Both the position numbers and the translations under genes were made by a program. From Hyphomonadaceae bacterium (GTDB lineage: Bacteria > Pseudomonadota > Alphaproteobacteria > Caulobacterales > Aquidulcibacteraceae), in the NCBI GenBank assembly GCA_019636095.1, contig JAHBYF010000003.1:248001-312000 (forward strand): a stretch of DNA of 64,000 bases. Direction: 5' to 3'. The notes beneath the pieces were generated by a model, which was given only the letters and a program-made list of their open reading frames with translations, made no database searches and was not told where the DNA came from. This document shows, piece after piece, positions 17,825 through 26,250 of this stretch; within the stretch, counting starts at the first letter, position 1, and each line of letters starts with the position of its first letter.

Positions 17825-18724
17825 ATGGATCGGCTTCAGGCGATCGAGATTTTCGTCAAAGTCGCGGAGCTGAAGAGCTTCAGCGCCGCCGCCGACACCC
17901 TCAACCTTTCGCGCACCTTGGTGAGCGAGCGGGTCAAGGATTTGGAGGAGACGCTGGGCGTGCGCCTCCTCCAGCGCACGACGCGGCGCGTCTCGCTGAC
18001 CGAGCCCGGCGCAGCCTTTCTGGAGCGGGTGCGTTTGGGGCTGGCCGCGCTCGACGAAGCTGCGGCCGAAGCATCTAGCCTTTCAGCTGAGCCGCGCGGG
18101 ACGCTGCGCGTCAACGCGCCGATGAGTTTCGGCTTTCACCATGTTGCGCCGGTGACTGGCAGATTCATGCTGCAGCATCCGGCGGTGCGTATTGAACTGG
18201 CGCTGACGGACCGGTTGATCGATCTCATCGAAGACAATGTCGATGTCGCCATTCGTATCGGCGAGCTCAGCGATTCCAGTCTTATCGCTAAAAAGCTGGC
18301 GACCTGCCGCATGATCTTGTGTGCGGCGCCCGCTTATTTGAAGCGGCGCGGGGCGCCAAAGCATCCGCGCGAATTGGATGAACACACCCAGCTTTTCTAT
18401 ACCTATTGGCTGCAGAACGATGAATGGCGTTTTACACGCCGCGGTGAGCACTTCGTGGTTCGCGCCGGCGATGCAGCGCTTCGCTGCAACAATGGCGACG
18501 CGATCGCGCAGGCCGCGGCGCAAGGCGCGGGCATTGCGCTTCAGCCAAACTTCATCGCCGGACCGCTGATTAAGCAAGGCCGTCTTGTCGAGGTCATGCC
18601 GGCCTGGCGGGCGGCGGAATTCGGTATCTATGCGATCTATCCCGAGAGCCAGTTCGTACCGGCGAAATCGCGCGCCTTCATCGATTATCTCGCCAAAGCC
18701 TACGCAAAACCGCCATGGGATTGA
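17825..18724 (+). CDS. LysR-family transcriptional regulator
   Basis: A 299-residue regulator. The N-terminal winged helix (AEL-KSFSAAADTLNLSRTLVSERVKDLEE) is followed by the LysR substrate-binding domain, including the RIGELSDSSLIAKKLATCRMILCAAPAYL stretch typical of the group that controls quinone/aldehyde defence genes. It precedes DoxX, a flavin reductase and a dioxygenase gene, its likely targets. ATG at 17825 fits the HTH start. Confidence 0.9.
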   Translation: MDRLQAIEIFVKVAELKSFSAAADTLNLSRTLVSERVKDLEETLGVRLLQRTTRRVSLTEPGAAFLERVRLGLAALDEAAAEASSLSAEPRGTLRVNAPMSFGFHHVAPVTGRFMLQHPAVRIELALTDRLIDLIEDNVDVAIRIGELSDSSLIAKKLATCRMILCAAPAYLKRRGAPKHPRELDEHTQLFYTYWLQNDEWRFTRRGEHFVVRAGDAALRCNNGDAIAQAAAQGAGIALQPNFIAGPLIKQGRLVEVMPAWRAAEFGIYAIYPESQFVPAKSRAFIDYLAKAYAKPPWD

Positions 18725-18843
18725 TTATCCTGTTTTATCGAACAGTCTGTCCGCGATCCCGTTGATTATCAGCTTCGAGGCGGACGCTATCTTTCTCTCA
18801 TCAGCTCACGGCATGGCCGCGCGGCATGAGAGGAGGAAAGATC

Positions 18844-19320
18844 ATGCGCAAACTAAGCAGCTATACGCCTTACGCACTCACCGCGCTTCGTGTCGTGGCT
18901 GCGCTCATCTTTATCGAACACGGGACGCAAAAGCTCATCGGCTTTCCAGCGCCACCAGAGGGCGGATTGCCTGAAGCGGGTTCACTCCTGTGGGTTGGCG
19001 CATGGCTTGAACTGGTGGGCGGCGCCTTCCTGTTATTCGGTCTCTTCACGCGCCCGGTCGCTTTCATCATCTCCGGCGAGATGGCGGCCGCTTATTGGAT
19101 GTTCCATGCGCCGGCCAGCTTCTATCCGGTGCTGAACGGCGGCGACGCCGCGATCCTCTACACGTTCGTGTTCCTGCTGTTCGTGTTCACGGGACCAGGC
19201 GCGTGGAGCCTCGACGGGTTGAACCGCGCGACCGGACAGAAAGGCGGCCAAGAGGCGCCCCCGTCGCTGCGGGTCAAGGAAGACGATGCTCTCATCTATC
19301 GTCTCCTGGCCCGTCCGTAA
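18844..19320 (+). CDS. DoxX-family membrane protein
   Basis: A 158-residue inner-membrane protein with four helices. The family start LRVVAALIFIEHGTQKLIGFP and the later LELVGGAFLLFGLFTRPVAFIISGEMA are clear. DoxX proteins are linked to thiosulfate:quinone reduction and to redox stress. AGGAGGA lies 9 nt before the ATG. A hairpin terminator follows at 19331. Confidence 0.87.
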   Translation: MRKLSSYTPYALTALRVVAALIFIEHGTQKLIGFPAPPEGGLPEAGSLLWVGAWLELVGGAFLLFGLFTRPVAFIISGEMAAAYWMFHAPASFYPVLNGGDAAILYTFVFLLFVFTGPGAWSLDGLNRATGQKGGQEAPPSLRVKEDDALIYRLLARP

Positions 19321-19330
19321 GGCCGCCGAA

Positions 19331-19357
19331 GCGGCGGGCCCCGTGAGGGCCTGCCGC
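19331..19357 (+). terminator. Rho-independent-like terminator after DoxX gene
   Basis: GCGGCGGGCCC-CGTGA-GGGCCTGCCGC forms an 11-bp stem with one G-T pair, followed by TTCTCCTTT. It begins 10 nt after the DoxX stop. Confidence 0.65.
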
Positions 19358-19503
19358 TTCTCCTTTGCTGCGCGGCGAACCTCAAGAGGCATGGTTGACC
19401 AAGCCATCTAACGCGCCACACCCTAGACCGCGATTGTTCTGCCAGAACGGGGTATTCAATCCGGGAGCGCGACGCGAACGACGCTCCACGAGGAGTGCAT
19501 CTC

Positions 19504-20076
19504 ATGACCACCCATCAAGTCGGCTATTTTGTTGGCAGTCTCTCCAGCACCTCGATCAATCGGAGGCTTGCGCAAGCCCTTATCAAGCTCGCGCCGCCGC
19601 AATTGAAGTTCAGCGAGATTTCCTTCCGGGACTTGCCGCTCTACAGTCCCGATTACGACGCGGACTACCCGCCGGTCGCGCGCGCCTTTAAGGACGCTAT
19701 CGCCAAGTCAGACGCCATCCTGTTTGTTACCCCGGAGTACAATCGCTCAATCCCCGGCGCGCTCAAGAACGCCATCGATTGGGCGAGCCGGCCCTACGGA
19801 CACAACGCATTCGCGCGCAAACCTTCAGGCGTCATCGGCGCTTCGCCTGGGTCAATAGGCACGGCTGTCGGCCAACAAAGCCTGCGCGCTGTGCTGGGAT
19901 TTTGCAACGCACCGCAAATGACGAGCCCTGAAGCCTACATTCAGTTCAAGCCTGACCTGATCGACAACCAGGGCAATGTGAGCGTCGAGGCGACCCGCGA
20001 CTTCTTGCGCGACTACATGAATGAGTACGCGCTCTTCGTGCAGCGCGTGCTAACGGTCCTGCCCCGCGAAGGCTAA
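19504..20076 (+). CDS. NADPH-dependent FMN reductase family protein
   Basis: A 190-residue flavodoxin-fold reductase of the chromate/azo/quinone reductase group. Phosphate-binding GSLSSTSINRRLA is at the N-terminus, FVTPEYNRSIPGALKNAIDW in the middle, and ASPGSIGTAVGQQSLR toward the end. These enzymes reduce quinones by two electrons and limit redox cycling. The start has a GAGGAG-like site upstream. It converges on the dioxygenase gene, the two stops being 6 nt apart. Confidence 0.88.
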   Translation: MTTHQVGYFVGSLSSTSINRRLAQALIKLAPPQLKFSEISFRDLPLYSPDYDADYPPVARAFKDAIAKSDAILFVTPEYNRSIPGALKNAIDWASRPYGHNAFARKPSGVIGASPGSIGTAVGQQSLRAVLGFCNAPQMTSPEAYIQFKPDLIDNQGNVSVEATRDFLRDYMNEYALFVQRVLTVLPREG

Positions 20077-20082
20077 CTAACG

Positions 20083-20934
20083 TCAGATATTGGTTTGCTC
20101 AGGAGGAACGCCGCCGGGTAGTGAGGCCGCCGCGGCTCCCTGAGTGGACGCAACCGCACAATCTCCGGCCGCATAGCAGGTCATCGAGATCGAGCCCATC
20201 GCATAGCCTTTGGCGAAGGCGCTGGCGTGTCCCTCGCCCGCCGCCGCCAGCGCCGCCACGTAGAGCAAAGGAATGAAGTGATCGGGCGTCGGTACGGCGG
20301 CGTCAAAGTCGGCGTGCTCGGTCAGCTTCAGCACATCCGCGGGCGCGTGCCGCATCTGAGCCACCATAGCGTCATCGAAGCGCTCGGCCCAATCGAATGC
20401 AGCCTCCGGCTTGTCCCACTGAACGCGCTTCAGATTGTGCACGACATTGCCGCTGCCGATGATCATGACGCCGCGCTCGCGCAGTGTCGCGAGCTTTGCG
20501 GCGAGTTCGAGATGGTAGGCGAGCGGTTTCAGCGCATTGATGGAGAGCTGCACGACCGGAACATCGGCTTGCGGATAGATATGTGCGAGCACGCTCCAAG
20601 CACCGTGATCGAGGCCCCATTGATCGCGGTCCAGTCCGACCCAATGCGGTTTGACGACCTCCGCCACTTCTTCAGCGAAGTCAGGCGCGCCCGGCGCCGG
20701 GTAGTCGAAGTCAAAGAGCTCTTGGGGAAAGCCGTAGAAATCGTGAATGGTGCGCGGCTTCGCCATCGCGGTGACCGCGGTGGCGCCAAAGTACCAATGC
20801 GCCGACACCATGAGCACGGCGCGCGGCTTGGCATAGAGGTTGCCGATGTCGCGCCAGGCCTGCGTGAAGCGATTGGACTGAAGCGTGTTCATCGGATTGC
20901 CGTGACCGATGAAGATTGCGGGACTCAAGGCCAT
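20083..20934 (-). CDS. ygiD: Extradiol ring-cleavage dioxygenase, DODA/YgiD type
   Basis: A 283-residue zinc/iron enzyme of the LigB superfamily that opens catechol rings such as DOPA. Metal-ligand regions are IFIGHGNPMN, VSAHWYFG, TIHDFYGFP, LDHGAWSVL and IIGSGNVVHNL. The ATG at 20934 directly precedes the first motif. An upstream in-frame stretch could add a signal-like sequence (MLLVLSTLAPM), but it is not typical of the family. Context with LysR, DoxX and quinone reductase suggests aromatic or quinone detoxification. Confidence 0.88.
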   Translation of the reverse strand: MALSPAIFIGHGNPMNTLQSNRFTQAWRDIGNLYAKPRAVLMVSAHWYFGATAVTAMAKPRTIHDFYGFPQELFDFDYPAPGAPDFAEEVAEVVKPHWVGLDRDQWGLDHGAWSVLAHIYPQADVPVVQLSINALKPLAYHLELAAKLATLRERGVMIIGSGNVVHNLKRVQWDKPEAAFDWAERFDDAMVAQMRHAPADVLKLTEHADFDAAVPTPDHFIPLLYVAALAAAGEGHASAFAKGYAMGSISMTCYAAGDCAVASTQGAAAASLPGGVPPEQTNI

Positions 20935-21114
20935 TGACGCCTCCGTCATGGGTGCGAGTGTACTCAGCACCAACAGCACGGCCGATGCAATCCATCACGT
21001 CCCGCTGCCGCGCGCGCTGCTGCAAAGATCCGAGCAGAGTCCGGAGACGCCGCAGCTGAGGCTGACCTTTGCGGACTAAGGACAGACCGAGTTCCGGCCG
21101 GCGCCGTCAGCGCC

Positions 21115-21477
21115 TCAATACTCACTCGGCAGAAAGATCACATCGTTCTGAAGCCAGAGCGTGATTTCAGGCAACGGAAAGTCAGTAAACGGGATGGCCT
21201 GCGAAGTGACCACGCCATGGTCGCCGTCCTCGCAGGTCAGAACAGCGCTGCGATCTTGCGCTACCCTCAACGTCCAAACCTGAAAAGGTTCATGTCGCAC
21301 GCGCACGTCGTGTTGGTGTGAGACGATCGCATCGAGCAACCAATTGGCGCCGCCGGCTTCGGCCACGTATTGGGCGCCGTCCGTATAAGTGATCGAAGGA
21401 TAGAGCGGATGGCGATACCAGCATTCGCTGCCAGTGAACTGCGCCAGATCGCTGGCGCGAAGTGTCGGTGAAGACAT
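21115..21477 (-). CDS. DUF6876-family mobile-element protein
   Basis: A 120-residue protein with LAQFTGSECWYRHPLYPSITYTDGAQYVAEAGGANWLLDAI and the closing FPLPEITLWLQNDVIFLPSEY, the pattern of DUF6876. Members are found on plasmids and integrative elements beside ssb and ardC; function unknown. It starts the right-hand backbone block and lies 80 nt after ssb on the same strand. Confidence 0.75.
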   Translation of the reverse strand: MSSPTLRASDLAQFTGSECWYRHPLYPSITYTDGAQYVAEAGGANWLLDAIVSHQHDVRVRHEPFQVWTLRVAQDRSAVLTCEDGDHGVVTSQAIPFTDFPLPEITLWLQNDVIFLPSEY

Positions 21478-21556
21478 GGGATGTGTCTCCTCAATTAAAC
21501 GGAATGGACAGAGGTGGGCGACGCCGCTTCCAAGTGCCGGAAGCGGCGTCTCGCGA

Positions 21557-21895
21557 TCAGGCGGCGGCGGCGTTCGCCTTGCCGAGCGACTTGATCGCGC
21601 CTTCGCCTGGATCGATTGCGACAAATACCTTGCCGGTCCAACGGCCGGTGCCCTTGTCCTTCCAGCGGTCGTGACGAAGCTTGCCGCTCACTTCGGCGGT
21701 GACGCCTTTGGTCATCGCCTTGGCGGCGGTTGCGGCCTTTCCGTCATTGATTTCGACGGTGAAGCGGTCGGTACGGTTCTCGTCTTTGACTTCAAGCCAG
21801 AGCGAGACGATCTCGATCGTGCCGCCCTTCTGCTCGAACGAGCGGATCTTGGGATCGTCGACGAGCGTGCCGGTGATGGTGACGCGGTTGGTCAT
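21557..21895 (-). CDS. ssb: Single-stranded DNA-binding protein (element type)
   Basis: A 112-residue OB-fold protein: VTITGTLVDDPKIRSFEQ at the N-terminus, then FTVEINDGKAATAAKAMTKGVTAEVSGKLRHDRWKDKGTG. It lacks the acidic C-terminal tip of housekeeping SSB, ending in Ala residues, so it probably does not recruit host partners. Typical of mobile-element replication modules next to a Toprim primase. Confidence 0.8.
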   Translation of the reverse strand: MTNRVTITGTLVDDPKIRSFEQKGGTIEIVSLWLEVKDENRTDRFTVEINDGKAATAAKAMTKGVTAEVSGKLRHDRWKDKGTGRWTGKVFVAIDPGEGAIKSLGKANAAAA

Positions 21896-21986
21896 GGAAG
21901 TATCCTCGATAAGCATTTCCCGGTTGATCGGGGCCGCGGGCCTCGCCCGCGACGGCGCACATCGCGCCCGGCCATGAGGCGGCGCG

Positions 21987-22076
21987 GGCAAGGTGAAAAT
22001 GGTGGGGCCCGCGTCGCGTGCGCATGCACGCGACCGAAGCCGCGTCAGCGGGCGGGGAAACGATTTTCACCTTGCC
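21987..22076. repeat. Nested long-range inverted repeats between ssb and primase
   Basis: The outer arms GGCAAGGTGAAAAT (21987-22000) and ATTTTCACCTTGCC (22063-22076) match perfectly over 14 bp. Between them GTCGCGTGC-GCAT-GCACGCGAC (22013-22034) makes a second perfect 9-bp stem with a palindromic loop. The structure fills the otherwise empty 277-nt gap between the ssb start and the primase stop. It could be a replication or single-strand initiation site, or a regulatory structure. Confidence 0.6.
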
Positions 22077-22172
22077 GGCGGCGACGGCCGGGCGTCACTG
22101 GCGACGGCGTGGGCGAGGCTTGCGGCTGCTCGGATCGAGGAAGTGCGCGCGGATGCTCGCGCCAGAGAGCGA

Positions 22173-23066
22173 TTACGAACGAAGCGTTTGCGCACGCGCC
22201 CAATCGTTCCAGTCGTTAAAGCCAGGCGGCGCCGCTTCAATCTCGACGATCGTTGAGTTCACCATCCGAGCACACAAGGATTGAGCCGCGCGCATTCCGG
22301 CTTCGTCATTGTCGGCCGCGATGATGAGCCGCCGCAGCGGGTGGGAGATGATGAGGCGGCTGAGATTGTCAGCACTGAGCGCGGCCCATGCTGGCACGCC
22401 AAAGACATCGGACGCGGTCAGCATTGTCTCAACGCCCTCGCCGACAGCGAGTTCGTCTTGCGCTTCGGCTAGACGCACCGTCCCGCCCATCAATTTGCCG
22501 ATGACGCGTCTGGGCGTCGCCAGAGCGGCCTTGGCCGTGCCGTGCGCGCTCAGCAATGTCACCTGCACGCCCTGAAGCGCACCGTGAGCATCGCTGATCG
22601 CCGCGACCAGAGCTGGCCGCTTGGCGCGATCGTCGAGGCTTGTCATGCGCCCGTGAAAGCGAAGCGCCTGACTGCCCCACAAACCCGCCGGAACAGCGCG
22701 TCTGCGCAGATAGGCTTCCGCCACCGAGTGCTTTAGCGAGCCACCTTCCTCCCAAAGCCGACCCGCACGTGCGACGCGCTCCTCATCAAGCGGCTGCGCC
22801 ACGACCAGAGACGGCGACAGACGAGCATCTGGTTTCTCGCCACGCGGCCCATCATCCAGCAGGCCAAGGTCTGTCAACGCGCGCCGGACGTCGCGCCAAT
22901 CATCCTTTGGGCTGAAGCAATGGATGAGAATGCGCCCCTCTTCCGTCAAGCGAAGCGAGACCGAGCGGTCCTTGTGACTGTGATTGGGCCCGGGGATGAG
23001 CGCGCGTGTGCCGCCATCGAGCAGGATGCCGCCGCAGGCGGCGACGATGCGCTCAAGCCGCGACAT
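22173..23066 (-). CDS. Toprim-domain primase-like protein
   Basis: A 297-residue protein with an N-terminal zinc-free CHC2-like region (GPNHSHKDRSVSLRL, ILIHCFSPKDDW) and a C-terminal Toprim domain: VGEGVETMLTASDVFG gives the catalytic Glu and IIAADNDEAGMRAA the Asp pair. It is the primase/Toprim protein of mobile elements, probably making primers for element replication. Its start overlaps the ardC stop by 14 nt. Confidence 0.85.
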   Translation of the reverse strand: MSRLERIVAACGGILLDGGTRALIPGPNHSHKDRSVSLRLTEEGRILIHCFSPKDDWRDVRRALTDLGLLDDGPRGEKPDARLSPSLVVAQPLDEERVARAGRLWEEGGSLKHSVAEAYLRRRAVPAGLWGSQALRFHGRMTSLDDRAKRPALVAAISDAHGALQGVQVTLLSAHGTAKAALATPRRVIGKLMGGTVRLAEAQDELAVGEGVETMLTASDVFGVPAWAALSADNLSRLIISHPLRRLIIAADNDEAGMRAAQSLCARMVNSTIVEIEAAPPGFNDWNDWARAQTLRS

Positions 23067-23976
23067 CGGCGGTCTCCTCCTCCGCGAAAGGTGAAAGGCT
23101 CTTCGCCAGCAACCAGTCCACCGCCACTTGCGCCTGCGCCGCAGCGGTCAAAAACGCACGCTTGTCGTCCGCGAGTAGCTTCATCCAGTGACCAATATAG
23201 GAAGCGTGGTCGTGGATGTGCTGGGGCGGCAGACGAAGGTGAGCGCCAAGAATGCTGGCGCCGATTTCCGCGACCAGTTCTTCGGCGGCGATCGCATGGA
23301 CAGAGGACTTCTTGCCCATGTCACGCCCGACACGGTGCGCCGCCATGGTCGCATGCACGCTCTCATGATTGAGCGTCGCGGCGTAGTCCTCGGCCGTGTC
23401 GAAGGCCGCGATCGGGGGCATGCCGATCACGTCCTTGCTCGGAATGTAGCAGGCGACGTCACGCGTCGAGATGCGCTCGATTTCCAGCTTTTCGAACCAA
23501 GCCTCGTGCGCCGCAAGCGGCGCGCGCGAAGACCCAACCGTCGTTGGAAAGAAGCGATCCGGCAAATTGTCGATCTGATCGGCCGAGAAGACGACATACC
23601 ATTTCAAGAAGCGGAACCCGTCTTCGACCTCCGCGCCGCCCTCGTCGATGCGCGTGCGTTTGCCCTGACCGTAATAGACGACCACTTCACCGCGCTCGCC
23701 CTTGCGCACCTGCGCGCCCAGTTTCACGGCTTGATTGAAGGTGAGCCAATAAGGAGAGACGTAGCCGCGCTCGATCGCGGCGCTCCACAACAAGATGACA
23801 TTGACGCCCCTGTAAGTCTCGCCTGTCGCACGGCGCGGCAGCACCGCACCGGTGCGCGCGCCGTCCCAGGGCTTGCGCCAAGGCATGACGCCCGCCTCCA
23901 GCTCCGAAAGTATCTTCGCAGTGATTTCAGCCGCGATGTCGCGGCGCGCGCCAGCGCGCGCGTGATGGCTTGTCAT
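23053..23976 (-). CDS. ardC: ArdC-type antirestriction protein with zincin domain
   Basis: A 307-residue protein. The N-terminal ssDNA-binding domain (ILSELEAGVMPWRKPWDG, YRGVNVILLWSAA, YWLTFNQAVKLGAQVRKGERG) is followed by a metallopeptidase domain with HESVH in LNHESVHATMAAH and the distal EELVAEIGASIL. ArdC protects incoming single-stranded DNA from host restriction during conjugation. Standard backbone gene of integrative elements. Confidence 0.88.
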   Translation of the reverse strand: MTSHHARAGARRDIAAEITAKILSELEAGVMPWRKPWDGARTGAVLPRRATGETYRGVNVILLWSAAIERGYVSPYWLTFNQAVKLGAQVRKGERGEVVVYYGQGKRTRIDEGGAEVEDGFRFLKWYVVFSADQIDNLPDRFFPTTVGSSRAPLAAHEAWFEKLEIERISTRDVACYIPSKDVIGMPPIAAFDTAEDYAATLNHESVHATMAAHRVGRDMGKKSSVHAIAAEELVAEIGASILGAHLRLPPQHIHDHASYIGHWMKLLADDKRAFLTAAAQAQVAVDWLLAKSLSPFAEEETADVAA

Positions 23977-24043
23977 GATGATGACCTCGAAAGAAGAGCG
24001 CCGCCGGCGCGGGGCCAGCGGCGCGAAGTTGATGAGATTGGGA

Positions 24044-26014
24044 TTAGGCCGCGTGCGAGTTCGCTAAGGCGTGTTTGCCTTCGCCAGTGACCGCGAACGC
24101 GCTTTCACGCGGCGGCGTGATCAAGAGATCCGGTAACCAACCCGCGCCTTTCAGGGTTTGCGCCGCGGTGCGCGCGAGTTCGGCCTTCTTCATCTTCTGG
24201 AACGCCGCGACCATCCCGCCGCGTTCCTTCTCGCTGAGCGAGGCGATCGCTGGCGCGCTTTCGAGCGCCGTGATCGCGAGCGCTTTCGGCGCCGCTGACC
24301 AGAAATCCTCATCGGCTTCCCAGTGGCGCGTCATGTCGAGGTCGAGGGAAGCCGCGAGCGCATCGCCCATGAGCTGGCGGCGTTTATCCTCCGGCGTGAC
24401 GCCGCCATGGGTGAAATCGATGGTCTCGGCCACGAACACGGCGAGCATACCGACCAATTTGTCGGCGGGCTGTTCAATGCATGTAGCTAAGAACGCGAAC
24501 TCCTGCTCCTCGGCCTTGTCAGCGTAGGAGATACGCGCGTTCTCCATCGCGTCATCGTCGTCGAACCCGACTGGACGGGCTTCAATACCGACGCCCGGCA
24601 CAGATGAACGGTCTGCACTTTGGCGCATCAGCGTATAGACTATGAGTCCCAAGGCGACCTGAGGATTGGCGGCAAGCGCGGCGCGCAAGCCCCGGGTGCG
24701 CGCTTCGCTCAATCGTTCGGTCAGCGCCTTCGTCAGGCGCGGGCCTGTCTCCTCTTCCGCCTCGGCAACGTCAGCAACACCCGCCTCGTCTGCCGGCGAC
24801 GCCGCGGGTTTGCGCAGTTTGGCGATTGTCTTCGCATCGGCGCGCTTGATGAGACCCTTGGTGATGATCGCCCGCCCGTCGCGGTCGATCGCGACCGCAG
24901 CGCCCGCGTACTTCATCAGCTTCGGATCAAACACGCGCGCCGCTTCACGCAATCCATCGAGCTTGGCGTCCACCTCGTCACGCTCGGCCCAAAGAAGATT
25001 GTCCTCCTCGGCGTCCTCCAGCTTCTCGTCCAAAGCTTCGAGCCGCGCTTCCAGCGCGGCGATCTCTTTTCTCTCCGCAGGCTTCAATTTGCGTTGCGTC
25101 GGATGCAGCCGCTCACCGGCGCAGCCGTCGATCTGGCCGTGACCGGTCAAGGTCTCGACCCAACCCCAGCCTTCGGCGGCAAGCGCCTCACGCATTTGGT
25201 CGAGGCGCTCGACGGCAAGCCGCTGCAGCAACTCGCCATCGTCGAAGAAGACGATGTCTGTTTCAAAGAGATCGCGGACCCAACGCCCTCCGGCCGCTTC
25301 GTATGCTTCGGCGCCAACGAAACGCGCCAGACGATCGTGTGCGGGAATGCGCCCCAACGTCAACGCGCTCCGGACGCTCGCAGCATGTGTGATGGGCTTT
25401 GCGAGCTGACGAAGCACCCGCTCCTGGGCGGTATGATCGTCATTGATCGAAAATGCGCGCGCAACATCCAGATTGATGTCGCCTTTACGATAGGCCGCGC
25501 GGATCTTAGGCGAAAGCCGCGCCAGCGCCAGACGCTGCTCGACGAGGCGCACAGTACAGCCAAAGCGTCGTGCTATGTCCTCGACGCTCATGCCGCCATC
25601 AACCAGGCCCGCGAAGGCTTCGACCTCGTCCATCACCGACATGGCCGAGCGGGTGACATTCTCATCAAGACTGATCTCGGCGGCGTCATTGCCGGTATCG
25701 ATGACGCAACGCACGGGCTCGGTATCGGCGATCTGCTTGCGCTTGACGCGCAAGAGCTGCGCTTGGCGGCGCCCCTCACCGATGGTGACGAAATAGAAGC
25801 CGGTCGCCGGACCCGATTCAGCGAACTCCGGAGCGACGACGAGGTTCTGCAAAATCCCCTTAGCGTGAATTGAAGCCGCAAGCGCTTCGATTTCGGCCTT
25901 TGCGTGCGGTGTCTTGCGCGCGTTAGCTGGCGACTTCTTCAGCTTGTTGAGCGGGATAAGGACAACGCCGGTTTGGACGGCATGCTCGTCGTGTGTTGCA
26001 TTTGCTTGTGTCAT
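24044..26014 (-). CDS. ParB/RepB-like nuclease-domain partition protein
   Basis: A 656-residue protein with an N-terminal ParB domain (VVLIPLNKLKKSPANARKT, IEALAASIHAKGILQNLVV, GEGRRQAQLL) and an HTH (MSVEDIARRFGCTVRLVEQRLALARLSPKI). The long C-terminal part has an acidic coiled-coil (EALDEKLEDAEEDN) and is typical of the element-borne ParB-like proteins beside ardC. It may act in partition or as a regulator. The upstream perfect inverted repeat at 26099-26147 is a candidate target. Confidence 0.85.
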   Translation of the reverse strand: MTQANATHDEHAVQTGVVLIPLNKLKKSPANARKTPHAKAEIEALAASIHAKGILQNLVVAPEFAESGPATGFYFVTIGEGRRQAQLLRVKRKQIADTEPVRCVIDTGNDAAEISLDENVTRSAMSVMDEVEAFAGLVDGGMSVEDIARRFGCTVRLVEQRLALARLSPKIRAAYRKGDINLDVARAFSINDDHTAQERVLRQLAKPITHAASVRSALTLGRIPAHDRLARFVGAEAYEAAGGRWVRDLFETDIVFFDDGELLQRLAVERLDQMREALAAEGWGWVETLTGHGQIDGCAGERLHPTQRKLKPAERKEIAALEARLEALDEKLEDAEEDNLLWAERDEVDAKLDGLREAARVFDPKLMKYAGAAVAIDRDGRAIITKGLIKRADAKTIAKLRKPAASPADEAGVADVAEAEEETGPRLTKALTERLSEARTRGLRAALAANPQVALGLIVYTLMRQSADRSSVPGVGIEARPVGFDDDDAMENARISYADKAEEQEFAFLATCIEQPADKLVGMLAVFVAETIDFTHGGVTPEDKRRQLMGDALAASLDLDMTRHWEADEDFWSAAPKALAITALESAPAIASLSEKERGGMVAAFQKMKKAELARTAAQTLKGAGWLPDLLITPPRESAFAVTGEGKHALANSHAA

Positions 26015-26098
26015 GGAAAGCCTCATTGGCCTTCCCGGCTCGCGTGATTGCGCGCCGGGGCCGCGTGCGCGACCCCTTGCCTTCCGCCCGCGTTCAGG

Positions 26099-26147
26099 CC
26101 GTCCCTGTCGAGGGCTTTAGAGCGGACGCGTCCCTCGACAGGGACGG
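26099..26147. repeat. Perfect 16-bp inverted repeat upstream of the parB-like gene
   Basis: CCGTCCCTGTCGAGGG and CCCTCGACAGGGACGG are exact reverse complements separated by 17 nt. The site lies 85 nt upstream of the ParB-like start, between it and the TfuA-like gene. It could be a ParB-binding or autoregulatory site, or a terminator for the TfuA-like transcript. Confidence 0.6.
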
Positions 26148-26250
26148 ACGCGCGGGCGACATCTCGCATGCGCGCGCACGAGGCCCGGCGGCGGTGGGCG
26201 GCAACGGAAAATATTGCTGCGCGCGAACGCCGCGGCTGTAGTCCGCTCCT

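Noticed and set aside
20935..21114. Plus-strand frame ending LRLTFAD
   Set aside because: Could be a C-terminal remnant of an element gene, but too short and without a recognised family.
23188..24090. 300-residue plus-strand frame
   Set aside because: Antisense of ardC, which carries the metallopeptidase motif.
24620..25873. 417-residue plus-strand frame
   Set aside because: Antisense of the ParB-like gene; no family motifs.
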